In this document: positions 52,599 through 61,709 of the stretch, piece by piece | How positions within the stretch are numbered: position 1 is the first letter of the stretch | How the letters are laid out: every line of letters starts with the position of its first letter | DNA from: Spirosoma fluviale | Lineage (GTDB): Bacteria; Bacteroidota; Bacteroidia; Cytophagales; Spirosomataceae | Assembly: GCF_900230225.1 (NCBI RefSeq) | Contig: NZ_OCNH01000009.1 | Span: forward strand, 124,001-188,000 | Length of the DNA: 64,000 bases | Direction: 5' to 3' | Translations under genes and position numbers: made by a program | Notes under the pieces: generated by a model | Told to the model about the DNA's origin: nothing | Databases searched by the model: none | Seen by the model: only the letters and a program-made list of their open reading frames with translations

Positions 52599-54101
52599 AT
52601 GAACGCGAAAGTCTACCTGTATTTCCTGCTTTTCCTCGTCGCCGGAGCGCCGAAGCTACTGGCTCAATCGTATAACATCCGTGATTTTGGGGCGAAGACC
52701 GACAGCACCGTTCTGAATACCAAAGCGATCCAGAAAGCAATCGACAAATGCTTTAATAACGGTGGGGGCGAAGTGGTGGTACCGGCAGGTACGTTCTATA
52801 CGGGCACGATTTTCCTGAAATCGAATGTGTATCTGCACCTGATGCCGGGCTCTGTGTTGCAGGGAAGTTATAACCCCGCCGACTACCCGGAGCATGACAT
52901 TTTGTGGGCTAAGAAATTTGGCACGATCACGCATAATGGGTTGTACCTGAACTACATGAAGGCCCTGGTCATTGCCGATAAGGCAATTCGTACCGGCATT
53001 TTCGGACTGGGTACGTTAAAAGGCCCCGGCGAAGGCAAGGCGTTTCAACTGGGGTTGAACAAGGATGGTAAGCCCAAAAATATCTTCTTTATCGGTTGTC
53101 AGGATGTGCTGCTGGAAGGTATCAGCATCCTCAACTCAGCCCAGATCACCGTATCGATTTCGGGTTGCGAACGGGTAACCATCAACCGGATCTACCTGCG
53201 AAGCTGGGTGAACTGGAATTGCGACGGGCTGGATATCGACGGAAAAGACGTCATCATTTCAAACTCCTTCATCGACTCCGAGGATGATGCGCTTTGCTTC
53301 AAAAGCGAGTATCTGGAGAAGTTCTGCGAAAATATTACGGTCACCAACTGCGTGCTGTCGAGCATCTGCAACGGCATCAAATTTGGCACCGGTTCCCGAA
53401 CTGGTTTCCGAAATATCACGGTCACCAATTGCGTCATCAAGAAGGGTTCGGTGAACGAGTTTCGGCATTGGGCCATGCCACCGAGTATCGTGTATAACCC
53501 CGAAGAAACGAGCGTTAACTGCGGCATCGTGATTCTGGGTGTCGATGGGGGAGTGGTCGAGAATATCAACATCTCGGATATCGTCATGACCGATGTGCTG
53601 AGTCCGATCTTCATTCGGGTGGGTAAGCGGTTCCTGAATCCCGAGCAGAAACCGTCGGTGATGCGGCATATTACCATTCAGAATATCCGGGCTGAAACCC
53701 GAAGCATCATCCCAACCATCATTGCGGGCCTGGAAGACAGCCCGGCCGAAGATATCCGGCTGTCGAACATTCGCGTCTCCATCCCGATGGGTGTTTCGGT
53801 CGATTCGCTGAAGACGTTTCCTGCGAATGTTCCCGAAAACGTAAAAGGCTATCCAGAGAACAGGCTGACGTTTGGCACCAGGCTACCAGCCAGTGCTTTT
53901 TACGTCCGGCATGTGAAAGGCTTGGTCCTCAATGATATAACGGTAACATACAGGCAACCCGATGCCCGCCCCGCTTTTTATATTGACGATGTTGTTGGTA
54001 TGAAGCTCCGCACTGTGTCTGTCGACAACAAGAAGCTGGAGAAAAGCGAGGCTATGCTTGTGCAGAAAAAAAGCGAACAGGTTGACCTAGTCGATAACTG
54101 A
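52599..54101 (+). CDS. GH28-family polygalacturonase-like glycoside hydrolase, exported
   Basis: 500 residues from ATG 52599 (MNAKVYLYFLLFLVAG, signal peptide). The frame is open upstream only through the end of the GH10 gene. Right-handed parallel beta-helix with 'SYNIRDFGAKTDSTVLNTKAIQKAIDKCFNNGGGEVVVPAG'. Catalytic region: 'WNCDGLDIDG' (Asp 209, Asp 212), 'DSEDDALCFKS' (Asp 229, Asp 230). The third GH28 motif (usually GHG) reads 'SSICNGIKFGTGS', so it may be an exo- or rhamnogalacturonan-type member. Expected to act on galacturonan-containing glycans in the periplasm. Confidence 0.88.
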   Translation: MNAKVYLYFLLFLVAGAPKLLAQSYNIRDFGAKTDSTVLNTKAIQKAIDKCFNNGGGEVVVPAGTFYTGTIFLKSNVYLHLMPGSVLQGSYNPADYPEHDILWAKKFGTITHNGLYLNYMKALVIADKAIRTGIFGLGTLKGPGEGKAFQLGLNKDGKPKNIFFIGCQDVLLEGISILNSAQITVSISGCERVTINRIYLRSWVNWNCDGLDIDGKDVIISNSFIDSEDDALCFKSEYLEKFCENITVTNCVLSSICNGIKFGTGSRTGFRNITVTNCVIKKGSVNEFRHWAMPPSIVYNPEETSVNCGIVILGVDGGVVENINISDIVMTDVLSPIFIRVGKRFLNPEQKPSVMRHITIQNIRAETRSIIPTIIAGLEDSPAEDIRLSNIRVSIPMGVSVDSLKTFPANVPENVKGYPENRLTFGTRLPASAFYVRHVKGLVLNDITVTYRQPDARPAFYIDDVVGMKLRTVSVDNKKLEKSEAMLVQKKSEQVDLVDN

Positions 54102-54139
54102 TCTTCAGACGTAACCAGTCAAACCCAAAATCAAACCTT

Positions 54140-55219
54140 ATGCAAACTGAACCCGAAAACCTCACGCGCCGAACTTTCCTCAAATCGGTGAGCGTAGGGG
54201 CTACAGCCGCGTTTCTTCCCGGTTCACTGGCCATTGCCGGATTAGAGAACAACCTGACAACTGCGCAAAAACCGATAAGGGCGCTGGCGGGCAAAGTGAT
54301 TCCGACCGCCACGGGAACGGTGCTGTCCGATCAGATGGGCATCACGAGCGTACACGAACATATCGTAATGCCGAGCGACCCGGCTCAGCGGGAGAAGAGC
54401 TTCAACTTTGCGGTGAGCGATCTGAAAAAGGCGAAAGAACTGGGTCTGAAAACGATTGTCAACGTTGGACCGACGGATGATGTAGTTGGTATCCGCGAGG
54501 TCTCGCAGGCGTCGGGCGTGAACGTCATTTGCTGCACGGGTTCATATTTACTTAAAGATGAACAGCAAAGCATGTCGGTGGCCGATTTCGAACGCCGGAT
54601 GATCAACGACGTGGAAAACGGGATTCAGGGCACCCAGATTCGACCGGGGGTGATCAAGGTGGCGGCCCGTAAACTGCCCATCACGCCGGGGGAGAGAAAC
54701 CTGTTCATTGCCGCGGCCCACGTGCAGAAGCGCTATAGTCTGCCCATTTGTACCCACGCGGTTAGTGGGTGCGTTGAACAGCAGCAGGTTCTGGAAGAAG
54801 CGGGTGCCGACCTGGCTCACTGCTATTTCTCGCATGTTGAAGCCACGTTCGGCTGGCAGGGACGCACGGTCGATCAGGAAATTGAGTACCTGCAAACGGT
54901 GGTGAAAAAAGGCAGTACGCTTAGCTTCAACAACTTCGGCAATTGGAACCACACCAAGCCAAACGATCTGGCGCGGATCATTCAGGAGCTGACCAAACGC
55001 GGCTACGACGACCGCATGGTGGCCACCATCGACCTGACGTGGACCCTCGTAGACGGCAACATCAAGATTCTGTGGGAAGATACCAACGAAGACGGCAAAG
55101 ACCGAACCTACTCGTATCCGCTCCGGAAAGTGGTGCCCTGGCTGAAAGAGAAAGGCCTTTCTCAGGCATCAATCGACAAATTCATGAGAACGAATCCCCA
55201 GCGGATATTTACCTGGTAA
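54140..55219 (+). CDS. Phosphotriesterase family protein with Tat signal
   Basis: 359 residues. The twin-arginine signal 'NLTRRTFLKSVSVGATAAFLPG' begins at about residue 8. Amidohydrolase-type TIM barrel: 'ITSVHEHIVMP' (His 72, His 74), 'RPGVIKVAARK' (the carbamylated Lys strand), 'PICTHAVSG' and 'AHCYFSHVEAT' (two His), 'MVATIDLTWTL' (Asp). This is the full binuclear metal set of the phosphotriesterase homology family. Those proteins often hydrolyse lactones or phosphoesters; the role in a glycan locus is unclear. Lactone or ester hydrolysis of a sugar acid is a possibility. Confidence 0.88.
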   Translation: MQTEPENLTRRTFLKSVSVGATAAFLPGSLAIAGLENNLTTAQKPIRALAGKVIPTATGTVLSDQMGITSVHEHIVMPSDPAQREKSFNFAVSDLKKAKELGLKTIVNVGPTDDVVGIREVSQASGVNVICCTGSYLLKDEQQSMSVADFERRMINDVENGIQGTQIRPGVIKVAARKLPITPGERNLFIAAAHVQKRYSLPICTHAVSGCVEQQQVLEEAGADLAHCYFSHVEATFGWQGRTVDQEIEYLQTVVKKGSTLSFNNFGNWNHTKPNDLARIIQELTKRGYDDRMVATIDLTWTLVDGNIKILWEDTNEDGKDRTYSYPLRKVVPWLKEKGLSQASIDKFMRTNPQRIFTW

Positions 55220-55265
55220 TCAAGGTGCTAAACCCATCGTAACGTCTACTGACCTTAACTTGATA

Positions 55266-56759
55266 ATGAAGAATCAACTCGTTCTTTTGCTGACACTTGT
55301 ACTGATAACGTTTCAGGTGTGCGCTCAGGGCGTGACGCCCCACCCGGTACCGGAAGAGTTTGGTTCTGATTATTACGAGGTTGTCGTAAACGGGATCAAC
55401 GTACCTGTTTTTCACGCGGGACTAAACGTTTATTTCGCCAGTTTCGATTTTACCGGTAACGCTTCCGTAGCGGTGAAGTCGAAAGCCAATACCAACAAAT
55501 ACTCGGGCCAAACGTCGAACAAAGAAACCGCCAACATCGATGAAAAAGGGTATTGGCGGGGCGAAGCCTTCGTGCGCCCACTCTCGAAAAACTGCAAGCC
55601 GACCGTAGCCAGATCAACCGTTAGCTTTACCCTGACTGAGGCCGGACAGTACTCTGTTGAACGGGCTGGAACGGCAACCGCGACGGCGGCCCGCTTCAAG
55701 GACGATGTCCTGTTCCTTTTTGCCAATCGGCCCGATACGAACCCCGCCGGGTCGGGGCAGGCTGTACCCAGCCTGACGACCAAAAACGTCATTCACCTCA
55801 AGGCGGGCATCCACCACCGGAACATCGACCTCACGAGCGAGCAAACGCTGTATCTGGACGCGGGCGCGGTGCTGTTTGGGGCGATCAACGTCTGGGACGC
55901 GAAGAATGTGAGCATACTGGGCCGTGGCACGGTCATGTATTACGGTCCACAGTCAGAAACGCACGACGACGGCTGGAAAAACCAGAAGAACTGGCACCCG
56001 CTCACGACCCACAACGTACAGGGGCTGACCGTTCGGGGCATCACCTTCGTTTGCCGCAGCCGCACCTGGTCGCTGCAAACGCACACCACCTTCGATGCAG
56101 TTTTTGACAACATCAAGGTGCTGGCCGTAAACCCGCAAAATATCAACGGCGACGGTATCGACTGGTACGGTGGGGGAAGGGCCAGGGTCGCCAACAGCCT
56201 GATTCGGTCGATGGACGATTGCTTTGCGTTTTTTACGCCCGGCAGCAGTCAGGACATGTGGGCTACTACCCGCAATACCGAGGGCGCGGTGACTGATATT
56301 TCTATCGACAATTGCGTGCTATGGAGTACGCTGGCCAACGTGTTTCGGATCGGTTTCAACGGGCAGGCATTGACAACCCGCAACATCACCATGCGTAATA
56401 CGGATGTGATTCACATGAGTAAAGGCGAGTGGTATGCGCCCTGGTCGCTGTTTTGCATGGTCAGCCCGAACGGGAAAGGGCAGGCAAAACACAGTGATTA
56501 TATGTTTGAAAACATCCGGTTTGAGGAGCCTCTCGCACTCTTTGGGCTTCAAAACCCCGAAACGCAGTTTGTGAATATACGCCTGAAAAACATCTCCATG
56601 CAGGGCGAGCCTGTGCCTTCGGTGATTAAAAACACCACTCGTGGGGTCACCTTCGAGAACGTGATGCTGAACGGGAAGCTAGTGGTGGCCGAAGCCGACA
56701 TTCCGCTGCGGACCGGTAGTAAGCGGGTCGAGAATGCAACCTTCGGGCCAATGAAGTAA
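55266..56759 (+). CDS. Exported beta-helix glycoside hydrolase (GH28/GH49-like)
   Basis: 497 residues from ATG 55266 (MKNQLVLLLTLVLITFQVCAQ, signal peptide); the preceding TTG-ATA codons are less likely. An N-terminal beta-sandwich (about 25-160) precedes the right-handed beta-helix. The active-site segments are 'NINGDGIDWYGGGRARVANSLIRSMDDCFAFF', i.e. the DxD and DD pattern shared by GH28 and GH49 families. The beta-sandwich before the helix is a feature of GH49 dextranases. Which family it belongs to cannot be settled by eye. Likely acts on the same acidic polymer as the GH28 enzyme. Confidence 0.7.
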   Translation: MKNQLVLLLTLVLITFQVCAQGVTPHPVPEEFGSDYYEVVVNGINVPVFHAGLNVYFASFDFTGNASVAVKSKANTNKYSGQTSNKETANIDEKGYWRGEAFVRPLSKNCKPTVARSTVSFTLTEAGQYSVERAGTATATAARFKDDVLFLFANRPDTNPAGSGQAVPSLTTKNVIHLKAGIHHRNIDLTSEQTLYLDAGAVLFGAINVWDAKNVSILGRGTVMYYGPQSETHDDGWKNQKNWHPLTTHNVQGLTVRGITFVCRSRTWSLQTHTTFDAVFDNIKVLAVNPQNINGDGIDWYGGGRARVANSLIRSMDDCFAFFTPGSSQDMWATTRNTEGAVTDISIDNCVLWSTLANVFRIGFNGQALTTRNITMRNTDVIHMSKGEWYAPWSLFCMVSPNGKGQAKHSDYMFENIRFEEPLALFGLQNPETQFVNIRLKNISMQGEPVPSVIKNTTRGVTFENVMLNGKLVVAEADIPLRTGSKRVENATFGPMK

Positions 56760-56880
56760 CGCTTTATCAGAACGTGATGAAGCGGGCTCCTTCAGGGATC
56801 TGATTTGTGGATTCTGATCTGACTGGATGAGCGAAAAAGTGACCATGAAACAGATTGAATCGCGATAAACCTTCATACGA

Positions 56881-58182
56881 ATGCCTTTACCTTCTTCAAC
56901 CCGTCGGGAATTTCTGCAACAGGCAGGCCTGCTGAGTGCTTCGCTACTGGCCTCCCACATCGGGCTGGCCATGGGTCAAAAAAACAATCCGGTTATTCTG
57001 CTACGCTCGGGCTGGCAAATAGAGAACATTGGCGATGTGGCGCATACACCGGCCTTTCTGGCTTTGATGGAAACGTATTTGCCCGGCGCACGTGCCATTT
57101 TCTGGCCCCACTATGCCATTCTCCCCCAGACGGAAATCGACATGCTCATGCTCCGCTTTCCACGTTTGCAGATTGTGCGCGGGAAGGTCGTGAACGGTAA
57201 ACCCGACAGCGCGGAGTTGGAAAAAGCGTTTGCCGAAGCCGATCTATTCGTCCATAATTCCGGTCCTGCCATGATCGGCTGGGCCGAAGCCGAAGCGTTT
57301 AAAACACGAACCGGTAAGCCTTTCGGCGTTTTTGGCGTTACCTACGGACTGTATGGCAAACAGGAACGTGCCACCCTGCCCAAAGCCGATTTCGTTTATT
57401 TCCGGGATTCGGTATCCCTGGCTTTGGCCAAGCAGGACGGCATAACGGCGCCCATCATGGCCTTCGGGCCGGATGCGGCTTTTGCCACCGATGTGGTCAA
57501 TCGGGAAGCGGCCACTCGCTATCTGAAAGCCAATAACCTGCAGCCGGGGAAATTTGTGGTATGCATCCCCAAACAGCGTCACACCCCTGCCTGGCTCCAC
57601 AAAGCCAAGAACCGCCCCGTCGATACGGACCGACAGGCCCGCAACGAAGCGATGAAAGAACACGATCACGCACCAATGCGGGAGGCCATCATCGCCATTG
57701 TTCGCCAAACGGATTGCAAGGTGCTGATCGGGCATGAAGACGAAACGGAATTGCCCATCGGTAAGGAATGGCTGCTCGACAAGCTACCCGACGACGTTAA
57801 AAAAGGCGTTGTCTGGCGCAGTGAGCCCTGGCTGCTGGAGGAAGCGCTGGGGATCTATCGTCAGTCGGCGGGGTATTTCGGCCACGAGCAACACACACCG
57901 ATCATGTGTATCGGAAACGGTATCCCCGCCATTCTGGGCCGCTGGGAAGAACAAAGCAGCAAAGGGATCATGTGGAATGACATCGGCTTGTCGAACTGGC
58001 TGTTCGACTTCGACCGGGAGGAGGATATCAAGCGGTACGTACCTACCGTGCTGGAGATGGTCAAAAAACCGGTGGAGGCCAAAAAGTACGCCCGGAAGGC
58101 TCAGGAGTTGGTTCGGCGCAATCATCAACAGGGGTTTAAGGCCATTGAGAATGCCATCAATAAAGCGCAAAAACAGGGGTAA
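56881..58182 (+). CDS. Polysaccharide pyruvyl-transferase family protein with Tat signal
   Basis: 433 residues. The N-terminus is a twin-arginine signal, 'STRREFLQQAGLLSASLLASHIGLAMG'. The body is a GT-B-like polysaccharide pyruvyl transferase fold: 'ILLRSGWQIENIGDVAHTPAFLALMETYLPG', 'ADLFVHNSGPAMIGWAEAEAF', 'YFRDSVSLALA', 'GPDAAFATDV', 'PWLLEEALGIYRQSAGYFGHEQHTPIMCIGNGIPAILG' and a C-terminal helical end. Normal family members work in the cytosol on nascent glycans; an exported one inside a degradation locus is unusual. Whether it removes, transfers or only binds pyruvyl groups is unknown. Confidence 0.8.
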   Translation: MPLPSSTRREFLQQAGLLSASLLASHIGLAMGQKNNPVILLRSGWQIENIGDVAHTPAFLALMETYLPGARAIFWPHYAILPQTEIDMLMLRFPRLQIVRGKVVNGKPDSAELEKAFAEADLFVHNSGPAMIGWAEAEAFKTRTGKPFGVFGVTYGLYGKQERATLPKADFVYFRDSVSLALAKQDGITAPIMAFGPDAAFATDVVNREAATRYLKANNLQPGKFVVCIPKQRHTPAWLHKAKNRPVDTDRQARNEAMKEHDHAPMREAIIAIVRQTDCKVLIGHEDETELPIGKEWLLDKLPDDVKKGVVWRSEPWLLEEALGIYRQSAGYFGHEQHTPIMCIGNGIPAILGRWEEQSSKGIMWNDIGLSNWLFDFDREEDIKRYVPTVLEMVKKPVEAKKYARKAQELVRRNHQQGFKAIENAINKAQKQG

Positions 58183-58273
58183 GCAGGTTCGCAGCCGTCA
58201 AATTACCCCGTCAAGAAACACAATAATTAACCAGTTACGCTGCCACACAACACGTGGCCAACCTGAATACGCA

Positions 58274-59629
58274 ATGAACCGATTTTTCTTTACACTTCTG
58301 TTGCTTCTCCCGCTCCTGACCTCTGCCGCTACCTGGCATGTTTCGGGTACCGGAGACGACGCAAACGATGGCAAAACGCCCGCAACAGCTTTCCGTAGTC
58401 TGCAAAAAGCCGCCGATCTGGTGCAGCCCGGTGATGTGGTGCTGGTGGGCAACGGCAGTTACACCAACGCTGATAAAGGCAACGGTAGCGCGGTCCTGAA
58501 CATCACCCGCTCCGGTACGTCCGACGCCTGGATCACCTGGAAGGCCCGGCCCGGTCATCATCCCGAGGTTCATCCGTTAGGTTGGTGCGGCATTCAGATT
58601 TCGGGTTCTTACAACATCCTTGACGGCCTGAACGTGATTGGCAACAACGATGCGATCGTGCTGCTCAAAGCGCAGGAAGACGGTAAGAAACCCACGCCCG
58701 ATCCGTACTTTAACACCAACGGGATTTTCTTCAATGGCCGGACGAATAAGCCCGACCAGAAACCGCACCACCTGATCATTCGCAACTCTACGGTGGCTAA
58801 ATGTGCGGGTGGCGGGATTGTGGGTATCGAGATGGATTACCTGACGGTCGAAGATTGCAAGGTGTACGATAACGCCTGGTTCATGCGCTACGGTGGGTCG
58901 GGCATCACCACGCTGAACAACTGGGCGTACGACGATGCACCGGGCTACCACATCATCATTCAGCGCAATTTTGTCTGGAACAACAAGACACTGGTGCCCT
59001 GGGAGAAAATCGGCAAGCTGAGCGACGGCAACGGAATTTTACTCGACGTTACGGATCAGGACCGGAAAGGTGCTACCAACCCGAATGCCGATGCCGTGGT
59101 GAAGCCCGATGCTGCCCCTGCGCCAGCGGCTCCGGAGAAACCAAAACGGCCGGAGTGGAAGGGTAGGGCGCTGATTGCCAATAATGTAAGCTGTTATAAC
59201 GGAGGTTCGGGCATTCACACGTTCCGCACCAAACACGTTGACATTATCAACAATACGACTTACTGGAATGGCGGCATAGTGGGCTATCAGGAGCTATTTC
59301 CGAATAGCTCCGAAGATATAGTGATCATGAATAACATCATAGTACCCCGGCCGGGTGGTAAGGTCACTTCCAATAATAAAAACACGAATATCCGCTGGGA
59401 TTACAATGTGTACCCGGCGGAACAGGATGTGTTTAAAGGCCCCAACGATATCGTAGCTGACCCCGGCTTCATCGACATTCAACCCGACCCGACAAAGGGC
59501 AGTTTCCGGCTGGTGAAAAGCAGCCGGGCGCTTAATTCCGGCGCGAACGACATACCTCAGTTGACCGATATTATTGGCAAATCCCGTCCCAAAAAAGCCG
59601 GACGCGACCGGGGTGCATTCGAGCAGTGA
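58274..59629 (+). CDS. Exported right-handed beta-helix protein (DUF1565/polysaccharide-lyase-like)
   Basis: 451 residues from ATG 58274 (MNRFFFTLLLLLPLLTSAATW, signal peptide). The frame is open far upstream but only through the out-of-frame part of the pyruvyl-transferase gene. 'HVSGTGDDANDGKTPATAFRSLQKAADLVQPGDVVLVGNGSYTN' is the N-terminal cap of DUF1565 and PL9-like beta-helices. Repeats such as 'HLIIRNSTVAKCAGGGIVG' and 'LTVEDCKVYDNAWFM' follow. A Pro/Ala-rich loop (about 278-300, 'AAPAPAAPEKPKRPEW') interrupts the helix. Lyase or hydrolase is not decided by visible motifs. Confidence 0.7.
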   Translation: MNRFFFTLLLLLPLLTSAATWHVSGTGDDANDGKTPATAFRSLQKAADLVQPGDVVLVGNGSYTNADKGNGSAVLNITRSGTSDAWITWKARPGHHPEVHPLGWCGIQISGSYNILDGLNVIGNNDAIVLLKAQEDGKKPTPDPYFNTNGIFFNGRTNKPDQKPHHLIIRNSTVAKCAGGGIVGIEMDYLTVEDCKVYDNAWFMRYGGSGITTLNNWAYDDAPGYHIIIQRNFVWNNKTLVPWEKIGKLSDGNGILLDVTDQDRKGATNPNADAVVKPDAAPAPAAPEKPKRPEWKGRALIANNVSCYNGGSGIHTFRTKHVDIINNTTYWNGGIVGYQELFPNSSEDIVIMNNIIVPRPGGKVTSNNKNTNIRWDYNVYPAEQDVFKGPNDIVADPGFIDIQPDPTKGSFRLVKSSRALNSGANDIPQLTDIIGKSRPKKAGRDRGAFEQ

Positions 59630-59693
59630 ACCGTAATAAAATAGGCAATACTCTACCGATTACCGGCTGAAAAAGTACTATAATACCTCCATC

Positions 59694-61457
59694 ATGCTCA
59701 ACTACGTTTCTGTCATCGTGTCTATTCTCGTAACCGCAGCGGTTGCCCACGCGCAGGTCTCTCTGCTGCCCGCCGAGTCGATCCCGTTTACGACTTCTCC
59801 CAGGAATGTGCCCGCATCAACACTGGCTACGATCGATGCTGCCGGGCAAGCGTTCCAAAAAGCCTACCGCATTTCTACCCTCGGTCAGACGGGTAACGAT
59901 CGGCTGACCATGCGGTATACCATTGACAGTGACGTGCAGAAAGGGGATGTGCTGCTATTGTCGTTCTACAGCCGTTCACTCCAGAGCAGGAAAGAAACGG
60001 GTGAATCGTTCATCGAAATCTCGCTCGACCGGGTCATCGGCGGAAAGTACACTTGGCCGCCGTTGATTGAGCGTGGCATGTCGTTTGGTTCCGTCTGGAC
60101 ACTGACGCAGATACCCTTCGTTGCCTCACGAGAAGTGACGAAGGGCGATTTGTCGCTTGTGATCAAATGCGGTAGTTTCCCGCAGCAGTTCGAGCTGGGT
60201 CAGCTCACGTTGGTGAACTACAAACAGTCGAAACAACTGGCTGATCTACCGCGCAGCATCGTTCATTATGATGGCGACGCACCCGATGCCGCCTGGCGGA
60301 AGGCAGCGGCCGACCGGATTGAAAAATACCGCAAAGGCGACCTCACGGTACGTGTTCTCAATGCGAGCGGCAAGCCCGTCAACAATGCGTCGGTATCTGT
60401 CCGACTGGCCAAAAGTGCCTTTGCGTGGGGAACCGCCACCAACTCGAAAATGCTGCTGGACTCCATCAGTCCGGACGCCAAAACGTACCGGGACACGCTC
60501 CTGCGGTATTTCAACAAGGTCGTTTTCGAAAACGAGATGAAATCGAAAAACTGGGCCACGACTGACCATGACCAGACCAAAAAGGCCGTTGCGTGGCTGC
60601 GGACGCACAACATACCGGCGCGTGGTCACGTGATGGTTTGGCCCTCCTGGCAGCATTCTCCGCACCTGGTCAGGTATCAGCGCGACAAGGCGGCTCTGGG
60701 CGAAACGATCATGAATCAGATTGCCGACCAAACGGCGGTGATGAAGGATCAGTTTGTGGAGTGGGACGTGATCAATGAGCCATTTGCCCACCACTCGATT
60801 ATTGACTCGCTGGGTGGTAAAAACGTGATGGTGAGCTGGTTCAACGCGGCCCGAAAAAACACGCCCGGCGTGAAGTTATTCCTTAATGAATACACCATGT
60901 TTCATGCCGAAGGGGGAGGAAGCGACAGCTTTTATAACTACGTAAAGTTCCTGAAAGACCAACACGCGCCCATCGACGGTATTGGCGAACAGGCCCATAT
61001 CGGCGGCACGCCCCCCGGTATTGAGCTGGTCCTAAAACGGCTGGATCGATTCGCAGAATTTGGGCTTCCCATCCAGATTTCTGAGTTCGATATCACGAGC
61101 GATGATGACGATTTCAAGGCCCGGTACATGCGCGATTTCATGACGGCGTTGTTCAGTCACCCAGCCACAACCGGGTTCGTTCAATGGGGATTCTGGGAGA
61201 AAGCGCACTGGATTCCGGCTGGTGCCCTCTGGGATAAAGACTGGAATCTGCGGGCGCACGGAAAAGTATTTACCGATCTCGTTGGCAAAACCTGGACTAC
61301 CCATGAAACAGGAGTGACCCGTAAAACTGGTGAGTATAAAGTTCGGGGCTTTACCGGAGACTACGACATTGTCGTGACTGTCAACGGAAAATCTGTTCGA
61401 AAAAACTATACGCTTGACCGCACTGGAGGGGCCGTTGAGATTCGCTTACCTGATTAA
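59694..61457 (+). CDS. GH10-like endo-beta-xylanase with N-terminal binding domain, exported
   Basis: 587 residues with a signal peptide cut after 'VAHA' (residue 20). An N-terminal beta-sandwich, probably a carbohydrate-binding domain (about 25-190), precedes the linker 'RIEKYRKGDLTVRVLNASGKPVNNASV', which the other GH10 gene also has. Catalytic residues: acid/base Glu 362 in 'EWDVINEPFAHHS' and nucleophile Glu 464 in 'PIQISEFDITSDD'. The xylan-binding loop is again altered: 'RGHVMVWPSWQHSPHL' replaces HxLVWHxQ. Both GH10 genes share this change, so they may attack the same non-xylan polymer. Confidence 0.85.
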   Translation: MLNYVSVIVSILVTAAVAHAQVSLLPAESIPFTTSPRNVPASTLATIDAAGQAFQKAYRISTLGQTGNDRLTMRYTIDSDVQKGDVLLLSFYSRSLQSRKETGESFIEISLDRVIGGKYTWPPLIERGMSFGSVWTLTQIPFVASREVTKGDLSLVIKCGSFPQQFELGQLTLVNYKQSKQLADLPRSIVHYDGDAPDAAWRKAAADRIEKYRKGDLTVRVLNASGKPVNNASVSVRLAKSAFAWGTATNSKMLLDSISPDAKTYRDTLLRYFNKVVFENEMKSKNWATTDHDQTKKAVAWLRTHNIPARGHVMVWPSWQHSPHLVRYQRDKAALGETIMNQIADQTAVMKDQFVEWDVINEPFAHHSIIDSLGGKNVMVSWFNAARKNTPGVKLFLNEYTMFHAEGGGSDSFYNYVKFLKDQHAPIDGIGEQAHIGGTPPGIELVLKRLDRFAEFGLPIQISEFDITSDDDDFKARYMRDFMTALFSHPATTGFVQWGFWEKAHWIPAGALWDKDWNLRAHGKVFTDLVGKTWTTHETGVTRKTGEYKVRGFTGDYDIVVTVNGKSVRKNYTLDRTGGAVEIRLPD

Positions 61458-61709
61458 CGTCAGGTGGACGGGACAGACCCTGTAACGGGGCCGTTTTAGT
61501 GGGTAGATAACATCAGGATTCTGCGGGAAGACACCAGCGAGTCCAGAGGGTTTTGCACAGTGGCACCGCTGCTGAGGTGTACAGAACCGGACTGGTTTAT
61601 CGAAAATAGGGTAAAAACGAACGGCTATCCGCTTGAGAATTACAACAGGCTTTGGGGCCGGAACGGTAGCCCCGGCCGATTATTTCGTTTGCTTAATCAA
61701 GTACAACTC

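Noticed and set aside
57734..58273. Long upstream extension of the beta-helix gene through the pyruvyl-transferase gene
   Set aside because: The extension is out of frame with the real upstream gene and lacks protein features; the signal peptide at 58274 marks the true start.
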